A stretch of DNA of 64,000 nucleotides from Neolewinella marina (GCF_002631205.1 NZ_PDLO01000003.1:248001-312000), one strand, 5' to 3'. Shown: positions 49,113 through 58,072, counted from the stretch's first letter. The notes: a model not told the origin generated them from the sequence alone. Numbers and translations are program-made.

Positions 49113-50357
49113 ATGCCAGTTGTATCCCGCCGTTCCCAGACCGTTCCCCTGTCGCCCTTTCGCAAGCTGATCCCGCTGGCGGACCGGGCCCGGGCGAAGG
49201 GAAAGCACATTTATCACCTGAACATCGGGCAGCCGGACATCAAGACCCACCCCCAGGCCGTGGCCAGGTTCCGGGAGCTTCCCTGGGAGATACTTGACTA
49301 TAGCCCCAGCAATGGCATCGACAGTTACCGGGAAGCGTTGTGTGGATACTATGCCCGCTTTGGCGTCCAGTTGACGGCCGATGAGATCATGGTCACTACC
49401 GGTGGTTCCGAGGCCATTCTCTTTTTCATGCTGGCCTGCCTCGACCCCGGAGATGAGATCATCATCCCGGAGCCTTTTTATGCGAACTACAACGGCTACG
49501 CCCACATCGCAGGGGTTACCGTGATTCCGGTGACGAGTGACATCAGCGACGGGTTCAGCATCCCCAATGCGGAGGCCTTTGCCGAAAAAATAACGCCCCG
49601 GACGCGGGCGATCGTGATCACCAATCCAAACAACCCCACCGGGGCCTGCTACTCCCGGGAGGAAATGGAATTGCTGTCCGCCATCGTGCGCGAACACGAC
49701 CTGTTCCTCTGTGTCGACGAGGTGTACCGTGAATTCAGCTACGACGCCCCCCTGCAATCCGTACTCCAGCTCGAAGAACTCCACGAACACGCCATCGTCA
49801 TCGACTCGGTATCCAAGCGGTACAGTGCCACCGGTGCCCGGGTCGGAGCTTTGGTTTGCCGCAACCGCTCCGTGCGGGAGTCGGTGGACCGCTTCGCGAA
49901 ATTACGTCTCAGCCCTCCCGGCCTCGGGCAGCGGCTCAGTGAAGTGATGCTGGAGGATGACGGACCTTACCTCCAGGAGGTGAAGGAGGAATACCAGCGG
50001 CGGCGCGACATCGTCTACGACCGCCTGCGACAGATGCCCGGCGTTTTTCTGTCCAAGCCCGGAGGGGCATTTTACTGTTTTGCCCGCTTCCCGATCGCCG
50101 ACAGCGAGGACTTCTGCCGCTGGCTGCTGGAAGATTTTGAATACGAGGGGGCTACCGTGATGCTCAGCCCCGGTCCCGGCTTTTACGCCACGCCCGGTCT
50201 TGGTATGGATGAGTGCCGGATCGCCTACGTGCTGAACACCGGGGAACTTGCCAAGTCCATGGACTGCCTGGAAGCGGCCCTGAGCGCCTACCCGGGCAAC
50301 ACCCTCACTCCGGCCGAGGCGGATGGCGCACCCGCCGGGGCTAGCCGTTTTTCCTGA
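49113..50357 (+). CDS. Class I/II PLP-dependent aminotransferase (aspartate aminotransferase-like)
   Basis: 414 residues. Fold-type I enzyme with HLNIGQPDI near residue 35, TTGGSEAILFFM, NPNNPTGACYSREEM, the PLP Asp in CVDEVYREF and the PLP Lys in IDSVSKRYSATGARVG (near residue 235). The pattern fits the I-gamma aspartate aminotransferase group; the true substrate is unknown. A short disordered tail (after about residue 395) ends the protein. It overlaps the convergent GDSL gene by 17 bases. Confidence 0.93.
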   Translation: MPVVSRRSQTVPLSPFRKLIPLADRARAKGKHIYHLNIGQPDIKTHPQAVARFRELPWEILDYSPSNGIDSYREALCGYYARFGVQLTADEIMVTTGGSEAILFFMLACLDPGDEIIIPEPFYANYNGYAHIAGVTVIPVTSDISDGFSIPNAEAFAEKITPRTRAIVITNPNNPTGACYSREEMELLSAIVREHDLFLCVDEVYREFSYDAPLQSVLQLEELHEHAIVIDSVSKRYSATGARVGALVCRNRSVRESVDRFAKLRLSPPGLGQRLSEVMLEDDGPYLQEVKEEYQRRRDIVYDRLRQMPGVFLSKPGGAFYCFARFPIADSEDFCRWLLEDFEYEGATVMLSPGPGFYATPGLGMDECRIAYVLNTGELAKSMDCLEAALSAYPGNTLTPAEADGAPAGASRFS

Positions 50358-51072
50358 TCAGACCGGCTACCCGCGCCAGCAGTACTTCCTCCACCCAGAG
50401 GCCGTACTGCTTCCCGCTGGGGTGTAAGTTGTCGGAGGCGACCAGGTCGGGCTGCTGTAGCCCGCGGCGGGTAATGGGGGTGATGTTGTAGAAGGGTACC
50501 CCGTAAGATGTAGCTACGGATTCGGCTGCGGCGTTGAAGGCATCGATTTCGCGGCTGATGGACTCCTTACCACCCCCGAAGGGTGTATAGGCATAATCCG
50601 GAATGGAAACGACGAATACCCGGGAGGTATCGCCCCCGGCGTACCCAATGGCCGATTCCAGCAACGCCCGGAACCGCTGTTGGTAGCCGTCGACGGAGAA
50701 GCCCTGGAACTGGTCGTTCACCCCGATCAGCAGGCTGACGAGGTCGAAATTCTCTCCGGGGTCGGCGGCGGCCAGGGCATTGGCCAGATTGTCGGTACGC
50801 CAGCCATTGCGGGCCACGATCTCCAGAGGCTCCACGGCGATCTTCTCCCGGGCGAGCAGTTGCCGGCTCAGTTGGTTCGGCCACCGCTCATCGGCGGCAA
50901 CGCTGGTACCAATGGTGTAGCTGTCGCCCAGGGCCAGGAAGGAAATCGTGGTGTCGGGTTCGGCGGAGGGTGGGGCGGGGGAGCCGGTCGGGCCCATAAC
51001 TACGTCTTCTTTGGAGCAGGCGAGGAGAAACAGGAAGGGAAACAGGAGAATGATGCTGCGCATACTCAACAT
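50341..51072 (-). CDS. SGNH/GDSL hydrolase lipoprotein
   Basis: 243 residues; a second ATG at 51063 is as likely a start. A lipoprotein signal (FLFLLACS) is followed by a Pro-rich linker and an SGNH hydrolase: block I ALGDSYTIG (catalytic Ser), block II Gly in ARNGWRTDN, block III LIGVNDQF (Asn), and block V DNLHPSGKQY (Asp/His). It is an esterase or lipase facing the periplasm or cell surface. It lies 25 bases before hemE's stop, on the same strand, downstream of hemE. Confidence 0.9.
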   Translation of the reverse strand: MLSMRSIILLFPFLFLLACSKEDVVMGPTGSPAPPSAEPDTTISFLALGDSYTIGTSVAADERWPNQLSRQLLAREKIAVEPLEIVARNGWRTDNLANALAAADPGENFDLVSLLIGVNDQFQGFSVDGYQQRFRALLESAIGYAGGDTSRVFVVSIPDYAYTPFGGGKESISREIDAFNAAAESVATSYGVPFYNITPITRRGLQQPDLVASDNLHPSGKQYGLWVEEVLLARVAGLIRKNG

Positions 51073-51097
51073 ACGCAGTCCAGCCTCCCCCGGTTCC

Positions 51098-52126
51098 CTA
51101 GTCGGCGTAGCGGTAGTCCTTGACGGCGTTCACGAAGGCCTTCACCCCCTCGAGCGGGGTATCGGGGTATACGCCGTGGCCGAGGTTGGCGATGTGGTGG
51201 CGACCAAAGCGGTCGAGCATCGCCCGGGTAGCTTCGGCTACCTGGTCGGTGGGAGCGTACAACTGAGCGGGGTCCATATTGCCCTGTAGCACCTTGCCCG
51301 GCACCAGCGTCCGCGCCCGTTCGACGTCGGCGATCCAGTCGAGCTGAACCACCTGACACGGCAGCTTTCCGATGCCCGAAATGGCGTGGCGGGCGTCCTT
51401 GGCGAACACCGTCACGGGGGTACCCTCCAGTTCCCGGCAGAGCTGCTCGATGTAGCGCAGGGAGAACTCCTGGTAGTGATTGGGAGGAAGGACTCCGGCC
51501 CAGCTGTCGAACAGCTGGATGAGGTCGGCGCCGTGGCGGACCTTCTTCTTCAGATAGGCCGCCGTGGCCGTGGTGATCTTTTCCAGCAGGCGGTGGCTCA
51601 TCTGGGGGTCCTGGTAGAGCATTCGGCGGGCCTTGCTGAAGGTCTTGCTGCCACCACCTTCCACCATATAGGCGAAGATGGTCCAGGGGGCCCCGGCAAA
51701 GCCGATCAGGGGAACGCGGTTGTCGAGCCGTCGCTTGGTGGCGTCCAGGGCATCAAAGACGTAGCCCAGGTGGGCGGGTGCCTCCTCGGCCGGCCGCAGG
51801 GCATCTACGTCCGCCTGACTGCGGATCGTGCGGGGAAAGCGGGGGCCGACCTTCTCGACCATGGTGTAGTCCAGGCCGAGCGCTTCGGGAATGACCAGAA
51901 TGTCGCTGAAGATGATGGCCGCATCCACGCCGAGTTCATCCACGGGCTGGATGGTTACCTCAGCCGCGAGGTCGGGAGAGGACACCAATTCCTTGAAACC
52001 GCTCAGGCTGGCGCGCAGGGCGCGGTACTGGGGCAGGATACGACCGGCCTGGCGCATGAGCCATACCGGGGGGCGTTCAACGGATTCGCCGCGGGCGGCA
52101 CGAAGGAAGAGATCGTTCTGGTACAT
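51098..52126 (-). CDS. hemE: Uroporphyrinogen decarboxylase
   Basis: 342 residues from ATG 52126; the longer frame to 52351 runs through intergenic sequence. It has [17 protein letters not shown], the [12 protein letters not shown] block, [26 protein letters not shown] and the ending [19 protein letters not shown] of HemE. It removes four acetate carboxyls from uroporphyrinogen III in haem synthesis. A TACTTTCG -7-like element ends 5 bases before the ATG, so the mRNA could be leaderless. Confidence 0.97.
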   Translation of the reverse strand: MYQNDLFLRAARGESVERPPVWLMRQAGRILPQYRALRASLSGFKELVSSPDLAAEVTIQPVDELGVDAAIIFSDILVIPEALGLDYTMVEKVGPRFPRTIRSQADVDALRPAEEAPAHLGYVFDALDATKRRLDNRVPLIGFAGAPWTIFAYMVEGGGSKTFSKARRMLYQDPQMSHRLLEKITTATAAYLKKKVRHGADLIQLFDSWAGVLPPNHYQEFSLRYIEQLCRELEGTPVTVFAKDARHAISGIGKLPCQVVQLDWIADVERARTLVPGKVLQGNMDPAQLYAPTDQVAEATRAMLDRFGRHHIANLGHGVYPDTPLEGVKAFVNAVKDYRYAD

Positions 52127-52131
52127 GGCCG

Positions 52132-52139
52132 CGAAAGTA
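52132..52139 (-). promoter_or_regulatory. Possible -7 element of hemE (TACTTTCG)
   Basis: One mismatch to TAnnTTTG on the minus strand, ending 5 bases before the hemE ATG. Confidence 0.4.
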
Positions 52140-52470
52140 GTACCGGGAAAACCGCTGCCCCCACTCCAGCCGCCTAATCGCGGCTTTTTGACCGGATATT
52201 TACGGCTAACGGCGGTCGCGGGGTTCATTCTGGGACATCTAGGTCTGGTATTCAGGGAAAGCCACGCCGACACTCCAGTCATATTATAACCGAAAGAAGT
52301 AAGTGCGGCGCTATGCGCAGGTGCCAGGAACCGCATTGATGCCGGTGCCAACGTGAAAAAAGATATTACTCAGCCAGCATTTCCTTGATATGTTGAATAC
52401 AAACTCGCACTGCTCACCATGGGGGTACTGTGCGCCGGTCGGCACTGGGTATCAGGAAAGGGAGAGGCAA

Positions 52471-52516
52471 CATGTTGTGCTACTCCACGGACTGGTCCGT
52501 GGAGTAACACAACATG
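52471..52516. repeat. 46-base inverted repeat, possible terminator of the carboxylase gene
   Basis: Two 21-base arms (52471-52491 and 52496-52516) match with one mismatch around a 4-base loop. It begins 5 bases past the carboxylase stop (minus strand). No T-run follows on either strand. It is the largest near-perfect hairpin in the window. It could terminate or protect the mRNA end, or be a small palindromic element; no second copy was seen here. Confidence 0.7.
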
Positions 52517-52521
52517 GCGGT

Positions 52522-54150
52522 CTAGGTCTGGATGGCGCCCACGTTGAAGCGTTCGACGGGGGCGTGGGTGGCTGCTTCGATGCCGGCGGAGATGTAGGCG
52601 CGGGTCTTGCGGGGGTCGATGATTTCGTCAACCCAGAGCCGGGCGGCGGCGTAGTAGGGGCTGGTCTGGTGGTCGTAGCGCTCGGTGATGCGCTGGAGGA
52701 GTTCCTGTTCTTCCTGCTCCGAAACCTCCTGGCCGCGGGCTTTCTGGCTGCTGACCTGGATCTGCAACAACACCTTGGCGGCCTGCTCTCCACCCATAAC
52801 GGCGATGCGGGCCGTGGGCCAGGCCAGCATCAGGCGGGGATCGTAGGCCCGGCCGCACATGGCGTAGTTGCCCGCGCCGTAGCTGTTGCCTACGACGATG
52901 GAGAACTTTGGTACCGTGCTGTTGCTCACCGCACTGACCATCTTGGCCCCGTCCTTGATGATGCCCCCCTGTTCGGAGCGGCTGCCCACCATGAAGCCGG
53001 AGACATCGTGGAGGAAGACCAGGGGAATGTTCTTCTGGTTACACACCATGATAAAACGCGCGGCCTTGTCGGCCGAATCGCTGTAGATGACTCCGCCGAA
53101 CTGCATCTCGCCCTTGCCACTGCGCACCACGAGCCGGTTGTTGGCTACGATTCCTACCGACCAGCCGTCGATGCGGGCGTAGGCGCAGAGGACGGTCTGC
53201 CCGTACTCTTCCTTATACTCGGTGAACTTGCCGTCGTCGGCCAGGGCACGGATAAGGTCGCGGCCGTCGTAGGGCTTGGACCTTTCCTCGGGGAGGACGC
53301 CGAGCACGGCCGAGGCCTCCACGCTGCCCGGTTCGGTTCGGTCGAAAGGGGTAATCACCTTATTCGGAACGCGGCTCATGAGGTCGCGGATGGTATCCAG
53401 GCATTCCGTATCGTTGGCGCATTTGTAGTCGATCACCCCACTTACGGAGGCGTGCATATCCGCTCCGCCGAGGTCTTCCTTGTCTACTTTCTCGCCGATC
53501 GCGGCGCGGACCAGGTAGGGCCCGGCCAGGAAGATGCTGCCGGTATCCTGGACGATGAGGCTCTCGTCCGACATGATGGGCAGGTAGGCGCCCCCGGCCA
53601 CGCAGCTGCCCATTACGGCGGCGATCTGGGTGATGCCCAGGGCACTCATCCGGGCGTTGTTCCGGAAGATCCGGCCGAAGTGGCGTTCGTCGGGGAAGAT
53701 CTCGTCCTGCAGCGGCAGGAATACCCCGGCGCTGTCGACCAGGTAAATGATGGGAACGCGGTTTTCGAGGGCGATTTCCTGGGCCCGCAGGTTCTTCTTG
53801 CCGGTGATGGGGAACCAGGCGCCGGCCTTGACGGTGGCGTCGTTGGCGACGATCACGCACAGGCGGCCGGCCACGCGGCCGTAGCCGGTGATGACCCCAC
53901 CGGCGGGGCAGCCACCGTATTCCTCGTACATCTCGTAGCCAGCGAAGGCACCGAACTCCAGGAATTCCGATCCGGGGTCGATAAGTTTACGTACGCGCTC
54001 CCGGGCGGTGAGTTTTCCCTGCTGGTGCTGCTTGGCGACCCGCTTGGCGCCCCCGCCTTCCAGGATGCGTTCCAGGCGGTGGTTCAGGCGGGAAACTTGC
54101 AGCAGCATGCCGTCCTCGTTCTCGGCGGCGGATAGTTCTTGTTTGGTCAT
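52522..54150 (-). CDS. Acyl-CoA carboxylase carboxyltransferase subunit (methylcrotonyl/propionyl-CoA type)
   Basis: 542 residues. Two crotonase-like carboxyltransferase domains: the N-terminal one has GKLTARERVRKLIDPGSEFLE, PAGGVITGYGRV and YLVDSAGVFLPLQDE; the C-terminal one has the DVSGFMVGSRSEQGGI segment, YGAGNYAMCGRAYDP, WPTARIAVMGGEQAA and an ending typical of the group. The DSAGVFLPLQDEIFPD block is closest to 3-methylcrotonyl-CoA carboxylase (leucine breakdown), but propionyl- or geranyl-CoA cannot be ruled out. The biotin carboxylase/carrier subunit is not in the window. Confidence 0.92.
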   Translation of the reverse strand: MTKQELSAAENEDGMLLQVSRLNHRLERILEGGGAKRVAKQHQQGKLTARERVRKLIDPGSEFLEFGAFAGYEMYEEYGGCPAGGVITGYGRVAGRLCVIVANDATVKAGAWFPITGKKNLRAQEIALENRVPIIYLVDSAGVFLPLQDEIFPDERHFGRIFRNNARMSALGITQIAAVMGSCVAGGAYLPIMSDESLIVQDTGSIFLAGPYLVRAAIGEKVDKEDLGGADMHASVSGVIDYKCANDTECLDTIRDLMSRVPNKVITPFDRTEPGSVEASAVLGVLPEERSKPYDGRDLIRALADDGKFTEYKEEYGQTVLCAYARIDGWSVGIVANNRLVVRSGKGEMQFGGVIYSDSADKAARFIMVCNQKNIPLVFLHDVSGFMVGSRSEQGGIIKDGAKMVSAVSNSTVPKFSIVVGNSYGAGNYAMCGRAYDPRLMLAWPTARIAVMGGEQAAKVLLQIQVSSQKARGQEVSEQEEQELLQRITERYDHQTSPYYAAARLWVDEIIDPRKTRAYISAGIEAATHAPVERFNVGAIQT

Positions 54151-54203
54151 GATCGGTGGTTAGGCGGCCGAAAAGTACGATATTCGCCCCAACCTCCCTT
54201 GTC

Positions 54204-54431
54204 ATGACCCTCAGCCTCATCGGACTATTCATCGAGCTCATCCTCCTGGCGGTAGGCGTATACCTCTACCTTTTTGCCCGTGGAATGCTCCGCTTCGGCA
54301 GCGCCGAAGCCCGGGCCCGGGCGGAAGTTTTCCGCGCCGATAATGCGACCTGGATGCGGCTGCTGGGGCTGGCCCTGGCCGCCCTGATGCTCGTCAACGT
54401 CGTGCTCCACGTAAGGGACCTGCTGCAGTAA
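54204..54431 (+). CDS. Small two-helix membrane protein, unknown
   Basis: 75 residues from ATG 54204. Two hydrophobic helices (about residues 3-27 and 52-70) flank a polar segment rich in Arg, Ala and Glu (SAEARARAEVFRADNATW). Not recognised. It is divergent from the carboxylase gene (53 bases apart) and is followed by the tRNA-Leu gene on the other strand. Confidence 0.6.
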   Translation: MTLSLIGLFIELILLAVGVYLYLFARGMLRFGSAEARARAEVFRADNATWMRLLGLALAALMLVNVVLHVRDLLQ

Positions 54432-54437
54432 AATACA

Positions 54438-54469
54438 AACGGCGAACGATCCGGGGATCATTCGCCGTT
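54438..54469 (-). terminator. Hairpin downstream of tRNA-Leu
   Basis: A 15-bp stem with one mismatch (54438-54452 with 54455-54469) and a 2-base loop. On the minus strand it is followed by TTGTATTTTA, so it probably ends the tRNA transcript, being 1 base from its 3' end. It also lies just after the stop of the small membrane protein gene on the plus strand. Confidence 0.6.
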
Positions 54470-54470
54470 G

Positions 54471-54556
54471 TACCCGGAACGGGAATCGAACCCGTACTCT
54501 CAGTACTGAGAACTGGATTTTAAGTCCAGCGCGTCTACCAATTCCGCCATCCGGGC
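54471..54556 (-). tRNA. tRNA-Leu, anticodon UAA
   Basis: 86 bases, 5' end at 54556. The 7-bp acceptor stem ends in a G-U pair, the anticodon stem is CTGGA/TCCAG with the loop CTTAAAA (anticodon TAA), a long variable arm follows (class II, as expected for Leu), and the T arm has the standard GGTTCGATTCC sequence. The discriminator is A; the CCA end is not encoded. It reads UUA and UUG codons, which are rare in this GC-rich genome. Confidence 0.95.
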
Positions 54557-54616
54557 GAAGGCGCAAAGATAGCGGTACGGCGGTAAATAGTGCAGCCGCC
54601 GGCGGAAAAGCCGCGA

Positions 54617-55384
54617 TTATTGGCCCTTAAACACCGCCCGCACTTTCCCCGACCCGTCCTTGAGGATCAACTGCCCATCCTTCACTTCATGGTTGGTGGT
54701 CGCGTGCAGGGCCTCCAGAAACTTTTTCTCCACCTCGAGTTGGGGGCAGGCCATCTTGGTGGTCACCAGGGGTGGGAAGGCCAGTTCGCCACTTTCCACC
54801 CGGTAGTTTCCCGACAGGGAGTTACAGCCGGCGTGGCCCTGTACCCGCTGGTCGGTGAGGAAGAAGGTCAGGTAGGGATTTTGCTTGGCCCGGGGGAGGG
54901 GAGTGCCGTCCAGTTCACTGAGCTCCCACCGCTGCCCGGCCAGTCCGAGGGAATCTTTCTGTAGATCATAGTTGTTGGTCGACCGCCCTTCGATGGACAC
55001 GGTTACCAGATCCTGCTGCCGCAGCAACCCGTCACCTACCGCATAATAGATCGGGCGGTCGGTGCTGTCGATGTCCAGCAACTTGAGCCCCTTCCCGTCG
55101 GGCTGCCAGGCGAACCGTCCGGAAAACCGTTGGGGCTCCACCGGGCTCCCAGCCGGTCGGGTTACCAGGGTGTAGGTAGTGTCGGGGTGTATTTGTAATA
55201 CGGTCTCGATGGCCGTACCGCCATTCGGGGCGGGCACCGTTCCGGCGTATACCCCGGCCCAATCGGTGGACTGTATCTGCCGGGCATCGGGCGCGGGTTC
55301 CCCAGCCTGAGCAGCGGGTGTTTGCGGGGCACATCCCAGGAGCAGGGTAGTGAAGATGGCAAGAAGGGGCAGGGCAGTTTGCAT
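54617..55384 (-). CDS. NlpE-like and META domain lipoprotein
   Basis: 255 residues from ATG 55384. A lipoprotein signal (TLLLGC) is followed by an NlpE-type barrel at about 38-145 (WAGVYAGTVPAPNGG, IETVLQIHPDTTYTLV, FAWQPDGKGLKLLD) and a META/DUF306 domain at about 155-255 (QRWELSELDGTPLP, VQGHAGCNSLSGNYRV, ACPQLEVEKKFLEAL). NlpE proteins sense or bind copper and surface stress; META domains occur in secreted stress proteins. The CXXC of E. coli NlpE is not seen. Outer-membrane location is inferred. Confidence 0.88.
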   Translation of the reverse strand: MQTALPLLAIFTTLLLGCAPQTPAAQAGEPAPDARQIQSTDWAGVYAGTVPAPNGGTAIETVLQIHPDTTYTLVTRPAGSPVEPQRFSGRFAWQPDGKGLKLLDIDSTDRPIYYAVGDGLLRQQDLVTVSIEGRSTNNYDLQKDSLGLAGQRWELSELDGTPLPRAKQNPYLTFFLTDQRVQGHAGCNSLSGNYRVESGELAFPPLVTTKMACPQLEVEKKFLEALHATTNHEVKDGQLILKDGSGKVRAVFKGQ

Positions 55385-55500
55385 AGGCGATCCATAATTT
55401 GCCATAGAACAGCCAGGACGCGAAATGGTGCTGGCCGGTACCCAGGGCGTTCATTTTGTGGGAATTATGCAGAAGGACTAGGTGTTAATAAAATTTGTCG

Positions 55501-55508
55501 TACCTTTG
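55501..55508 (+). promoter_or_regulatory. -7 promoter element (TACCTTTG) of the DEAD-box helicase gene
   Basis: Exact TAnnTTTG, 97 bases before the ATG, predicting a leader of about 90 bases. No TTG is seen 17-23 bases upstream. Confidence 0.55.
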
Positions 55509-55580
55509 CGGCTTCTTAAATCACGCGGGTGGTTTGGAGATTTACGCTGGGGCGCTTTGACAGTGCATTGTAGTAAACCG

Positions 55581-55606
55581 TTTCACCCGTATTAATACAG
55601 GTGAAA
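55581..55606 (+). promoter_or_regulatory. Hairpin covering the start of the DEAD-box helicase
   Basis: A 7-bp stem (55581-55587 with 55600-55606) extended by a 4-bp palindromic stem across the loop (55589-55592 with 55595-55598) folds the 3' arm over the bases directly before the ATG and its first base. Such a structure would limit initiation unless opened and could make translation depend on temperature or on the helicase itself. Confidence 0.45.
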
Positions 55607-57342
55607 TGGAAAATTTCAATGAAACGTCGCTACGCGACGACGTCAAACAAGCCGTAGCGCAACTCGGCTTCACTACGCCCACGCCCGTTCAGGCCAAAAC
55701 CATCCCGGCCATCCTCGGTTCGGACCGCGACCTTATCGCCCTGGCCCGCACCGGTACCGGCAAAACCGCCGGATTCGGCCTGCCCGTCGTTGACGGCATC
55801 GACACCGAACTGGACGCCGTACAGGCCCTCATCCTTTGTCCTACCCGCGAACTGTGTCTGCAGATCTCCCGCGACCTCACTGAATTCGCGCGCTTCCGCA
55901 AGGGCGTGAACGTGGTAGCCGTCTACGGAGGCGCCAGCGCCGGCGACCAGATCCGCGCCATCCGCAGCGGAGCCAACATCATTGTCGGCACTCCGGGGCG
56001 TACCCTGGACCTGATCAACCGCAAGAAGCTCGTCGTCGACCAGCTGAAGCGGGTGGTACTCGACGAGGCCGACGAGATGCTGAACATGGGCTTCCAGGAA
56101 GAACTGAACGGTATCCTTGATGCTACTCCCCGGGAGAAGCAGACGCTTCTCTTCTCGGCCACCATGCCGAAGGAGGCCCGCAAGATCTCCACCGACTACA
56201 TGAACGATCCCCAGGAGATCAGCATCGACCATACCGACGCCGGCAACTCCAACATCACCCACCTGTACTACAAGGTGAAGGGGGCCCACCGCTTCAGCCT
56301 GCTGAAGCTGCTGGTGGAGCTGGATCCGGACATGTACGCCGTCATCTTCTGCCGCACCCGGCGCGAAGTCGACGGAGTAGCCGAAGACCTGCGCTTCGCC
56401 GGCCACGCCGCCGATGCCCTGCACGGTGACATGAGCCAGGCCCAGCGCGACGACGTCATGAAGCGCTTCCGTAAGGGACGTATCAAACTGCTCGTGGCCA
56501 CCGACGTAGCCGCCCGCGGCCTCGACGTTTCCGACCTTACCCACGTCATCAACTACAACCTGCCGGACGCCCCCGAGGTCTACGTTCACCGCAGCGGCCG
56601 TACCGGCCGCGCCGGCAAGGAAGGCGTAGCCATCTCCATCGTCACCGGACGGGAAGTGCGCAAACTGCGCGATATCGAACGCTACGGCAAGATTGAATTC
56701 ACCGAAGCGCCCATCCCCAGCCAGGAGGAAGTTTACCGTCGCCGGGCCCTGCGCTTCGTCACTTCGGTGAAGGAGGCAACGATGTCCGACCAGAAACTCC
56801 TCTCCTTGATGCCGGAGATCGTCGACGGACTGGCCGACCTCGACCGGGAAGCCCTGATCCAGCAGTTCGTAGCCCTGTCGCTTTCCGATTTCAGCCAGCA
56901 GGTCGGCAGCAGCCGCCCCGTGGAAGCCGGCTCGGACGACAAGCGGGAACGGAAGTCCCACGACCGCCGGTCCAACGTGAGCTACACCCGGCTGTGCATG
57001 TCGGCAGGCCGCCGGCAGGGGTACACCGTGCCCCAGGTCATCGGTATGCTGAACAAGAACCTGCCCGGCAAGAAGATTGACCTCGGCAAGATCGACCTCC
57101 AGAACAACCTGACCTTCATCGACGTCGACAGCACCGAGGCCAGTCGGGTAGTGGCCGCCCTGGCGGGTGTCCAGGACCGGGGCAACGACGTGGAACTGCG
57201 CATCTATGACGGACAGGCCGGCGGCAACGACGACGGCCCCCGCGGCAAGCGCCCCCGCAACAAGTACAAGACGGGAGCACCGAGCCCCGGCAGTTTTGCC
57301 AAGCGGGACAAGAAGAAGCACCGCAAGGGGCAGGGGAAATAG
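55606..57342 (+). CDS. deaD: DEAD-box RNA helicase with DbpA/CsdA-type RNA-binding domain
   Basis: 578 residues. All helicase motifs are intact: the Q motif (TPTPVQAKTIP), ARTGTGKT (about 46-53), PTREL, DEADEML, SATMP, the VIFCRTRREVD segment, and HRSGRTGRAG. The C-terminal RRM-like DbpA domain is present at about 455-535 (YTRLCMSAGRRQGYTV, LTFIDVDSTEASRVVAAL), then a basic tail rich in Lys, Gly and Arg. It remodels rRNA and mRNA, often during cold adaptation. The 97-base leader with a start-codon hairpin fits post-transcriptional control. Confidence 0.95.
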   Translation: MENFNETSLRDDVKQAVAQLGFTTPTPVQAKTIPAILGSDRDLIALARTGTGKTAGFGLPVVDGIDTELDAVQALILCPTRELCLQISRDLTEFARFRKGVNVVAVYGGASAGDQIRAIRSGANIIVGTPGRTLDLINRKKLVVDQLKRVVLDEADEMLNMGFQEELNGILDATPREKQTLLFSATMPKEARKISTDYMNDPQEISIDHTDAGNSNITHLYYKVKGAHRFSLLKLLVELDPDMYAVIFCRTRREVDGVAEDLRFAGHAADALHGDMSQAQRDDVMKRFRKGRIKLLVATDVAARGLDVSDLTHVINYNLPDAPEVYVHRSGRTGRAGKEGVAISIVTGREVRKLRDIERYGKIEFTEAPIPSQEEVYRRRALRFVTSVKEATMSDQKLLSLMPEIVDGLADLDREALIQQFVALSLSDFSQQVGSSRPVEAGSDDKRERKSHDRRSNVSYTRLCMSAGRRQGYTVPQVIGMLNKNLPGKKIDLGKIDLQNNLTFIDVDSTEASRVVAALAGVQDRGNDVELRIYDGQAGGNDDGPRGKRPRNKYKTGAPSPGSFAKRDKKKHRKGQGK

Positions 57343-57358
57343 CCCTCGCCCTCCCTAC

Positions 57359-58072
57359 TTAGAGATCACGAAGCTGCAAGTCCCGGCCGACCCTCAGGGC
57401 GAGCCGGGACAGTAGTTTCAGCCATAGAACGCCCGTGATGTAACAGTCACCGAGTGCGGTGTGGCGGTCCGATAACGGTATCCGATAGCGCCGCGCCAAC
57501 GCGTCCAGGCTGAAGTCGTGCTCGGGGGTCCAGTAACCCGCGGGGCGCAGCCGTTTGGCCAGGTCGGCGGTGTCCACTACCTGGTTCAGCAAGGGGCCGG
57601 CGCCGTGGCGCTTCAGTGCCTGGTTAATGAGGGCCACGTCGAAACCGATGTGGTGGCCCACGATCAGTGCCCCGTCCAGAAACTCCAGGAGATCCGACAA
57701 TAGCGTTGGCTCATCGACGTAGGCGTAGCGCTGGGAATTCGGAATGATGCCGTGGATTACGACGGCGTCCGACCGTTCGAATCCCGGGGGGGTGGGGAGG
57801 TAGGCCTCGAACTTCTCTCCGAGGTTAATGCTGTTGCCACTTACCCTTAGCCCGCCCATGCACAGGATACGGTCTTGGCGAACGTCGATACCGGTAGCTT
57901 CCGCATCCAGGACGACAACGGGAATCTCCCTGAGGTCGGTGTCCGGCGGAATCCGGTGATCCACCTCGGTGGCGTAGCGCCGGTAGTAGTCGGGCCACCC
58001 CCCTTCCGACGACCGCCGGCCATCCCCGCCGGCCAGCCCGAATACCCTGCGCAGCCATTCCGCAACTGCCAT
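57359..58072 (-). CDS. DEDDh 3'-5' exonuclease (DnaQ-like)
   Basis: 237 residues. The exonuclease core has VVLDAEATGID (acidic pair, near residue 54), the HHIGFDVAL segment (Asp) and DRHTALGDC (His and final Asp), so all DEDDh residues are present. An N-terminal extension of about 45 residues comes first. It is not the polymerase III epsilon subunit proper; similar short exonucleases are often paired with the DUF294/CBS regulator encoded next to it. Its ATG overlaps the stop of that upstream gene by one base (TGATG). Confidence 0.9.
   Translation of the reverse strand: MAVAEWLRRVFGLAGGDGRRSSEGGWPDYYRRYATEVDHRIPPDTDLREIPVVVLDAEATGIDVRQDRILCMGGLRVSGNSINLGEKFEAYLPTPPGFERSDAVVIHGIIPNSQRYAYVDEPTLLSDLLEFLDGALIVGHHIGFDVALINQALKRHGAGPLLNQVVDTADLAKRLRPAGYWTPEHDFSLDALARRYRIPLSDRHTALGDCYITGVLWLKLLSRLALRVGRDLQLRDL

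Larger units (their letters stand above)
52127..52521. other. Gene-free 395-base stretch between hemE and the carboxylase gene
   Basis: No convincing gene. Beyond the hemE promoter element (52132-52139) and the large inverted repeat (52471-52516), the middle part (about 52210-52430) is AT-richer than the flanks (ATATTATAACCGAAAGAAG, AAAAAAGATATTACTCAG) and has no ORF of note. Nothing else was recognised in it. Confidence 0.6.

Noticed and set aside
52390-54135. Long plus-strand frame (581 codons) antisense to the carboxylase gene
   Set aside because: Shadow of the carboxylase gene; low complexity, and it runs through the inverted repeat.
55556-55580. TTGACA-like sigma-70 -35 box before the helicase
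   Set aside because: No -10 box at 16-18 bases, and Bacteroidota use a different promoter; the TACCTTTG upstream is better.
55630-57321. Long minus-strand frame (563 codons) antisense to the DEAD-box helicase
   Set aside because: Its protein is low-complexity Val/Ala/Gly/Leu-rich with no motif, and the plus strand encodes an intact helicase. GC-rich codon bias creates such shadows.
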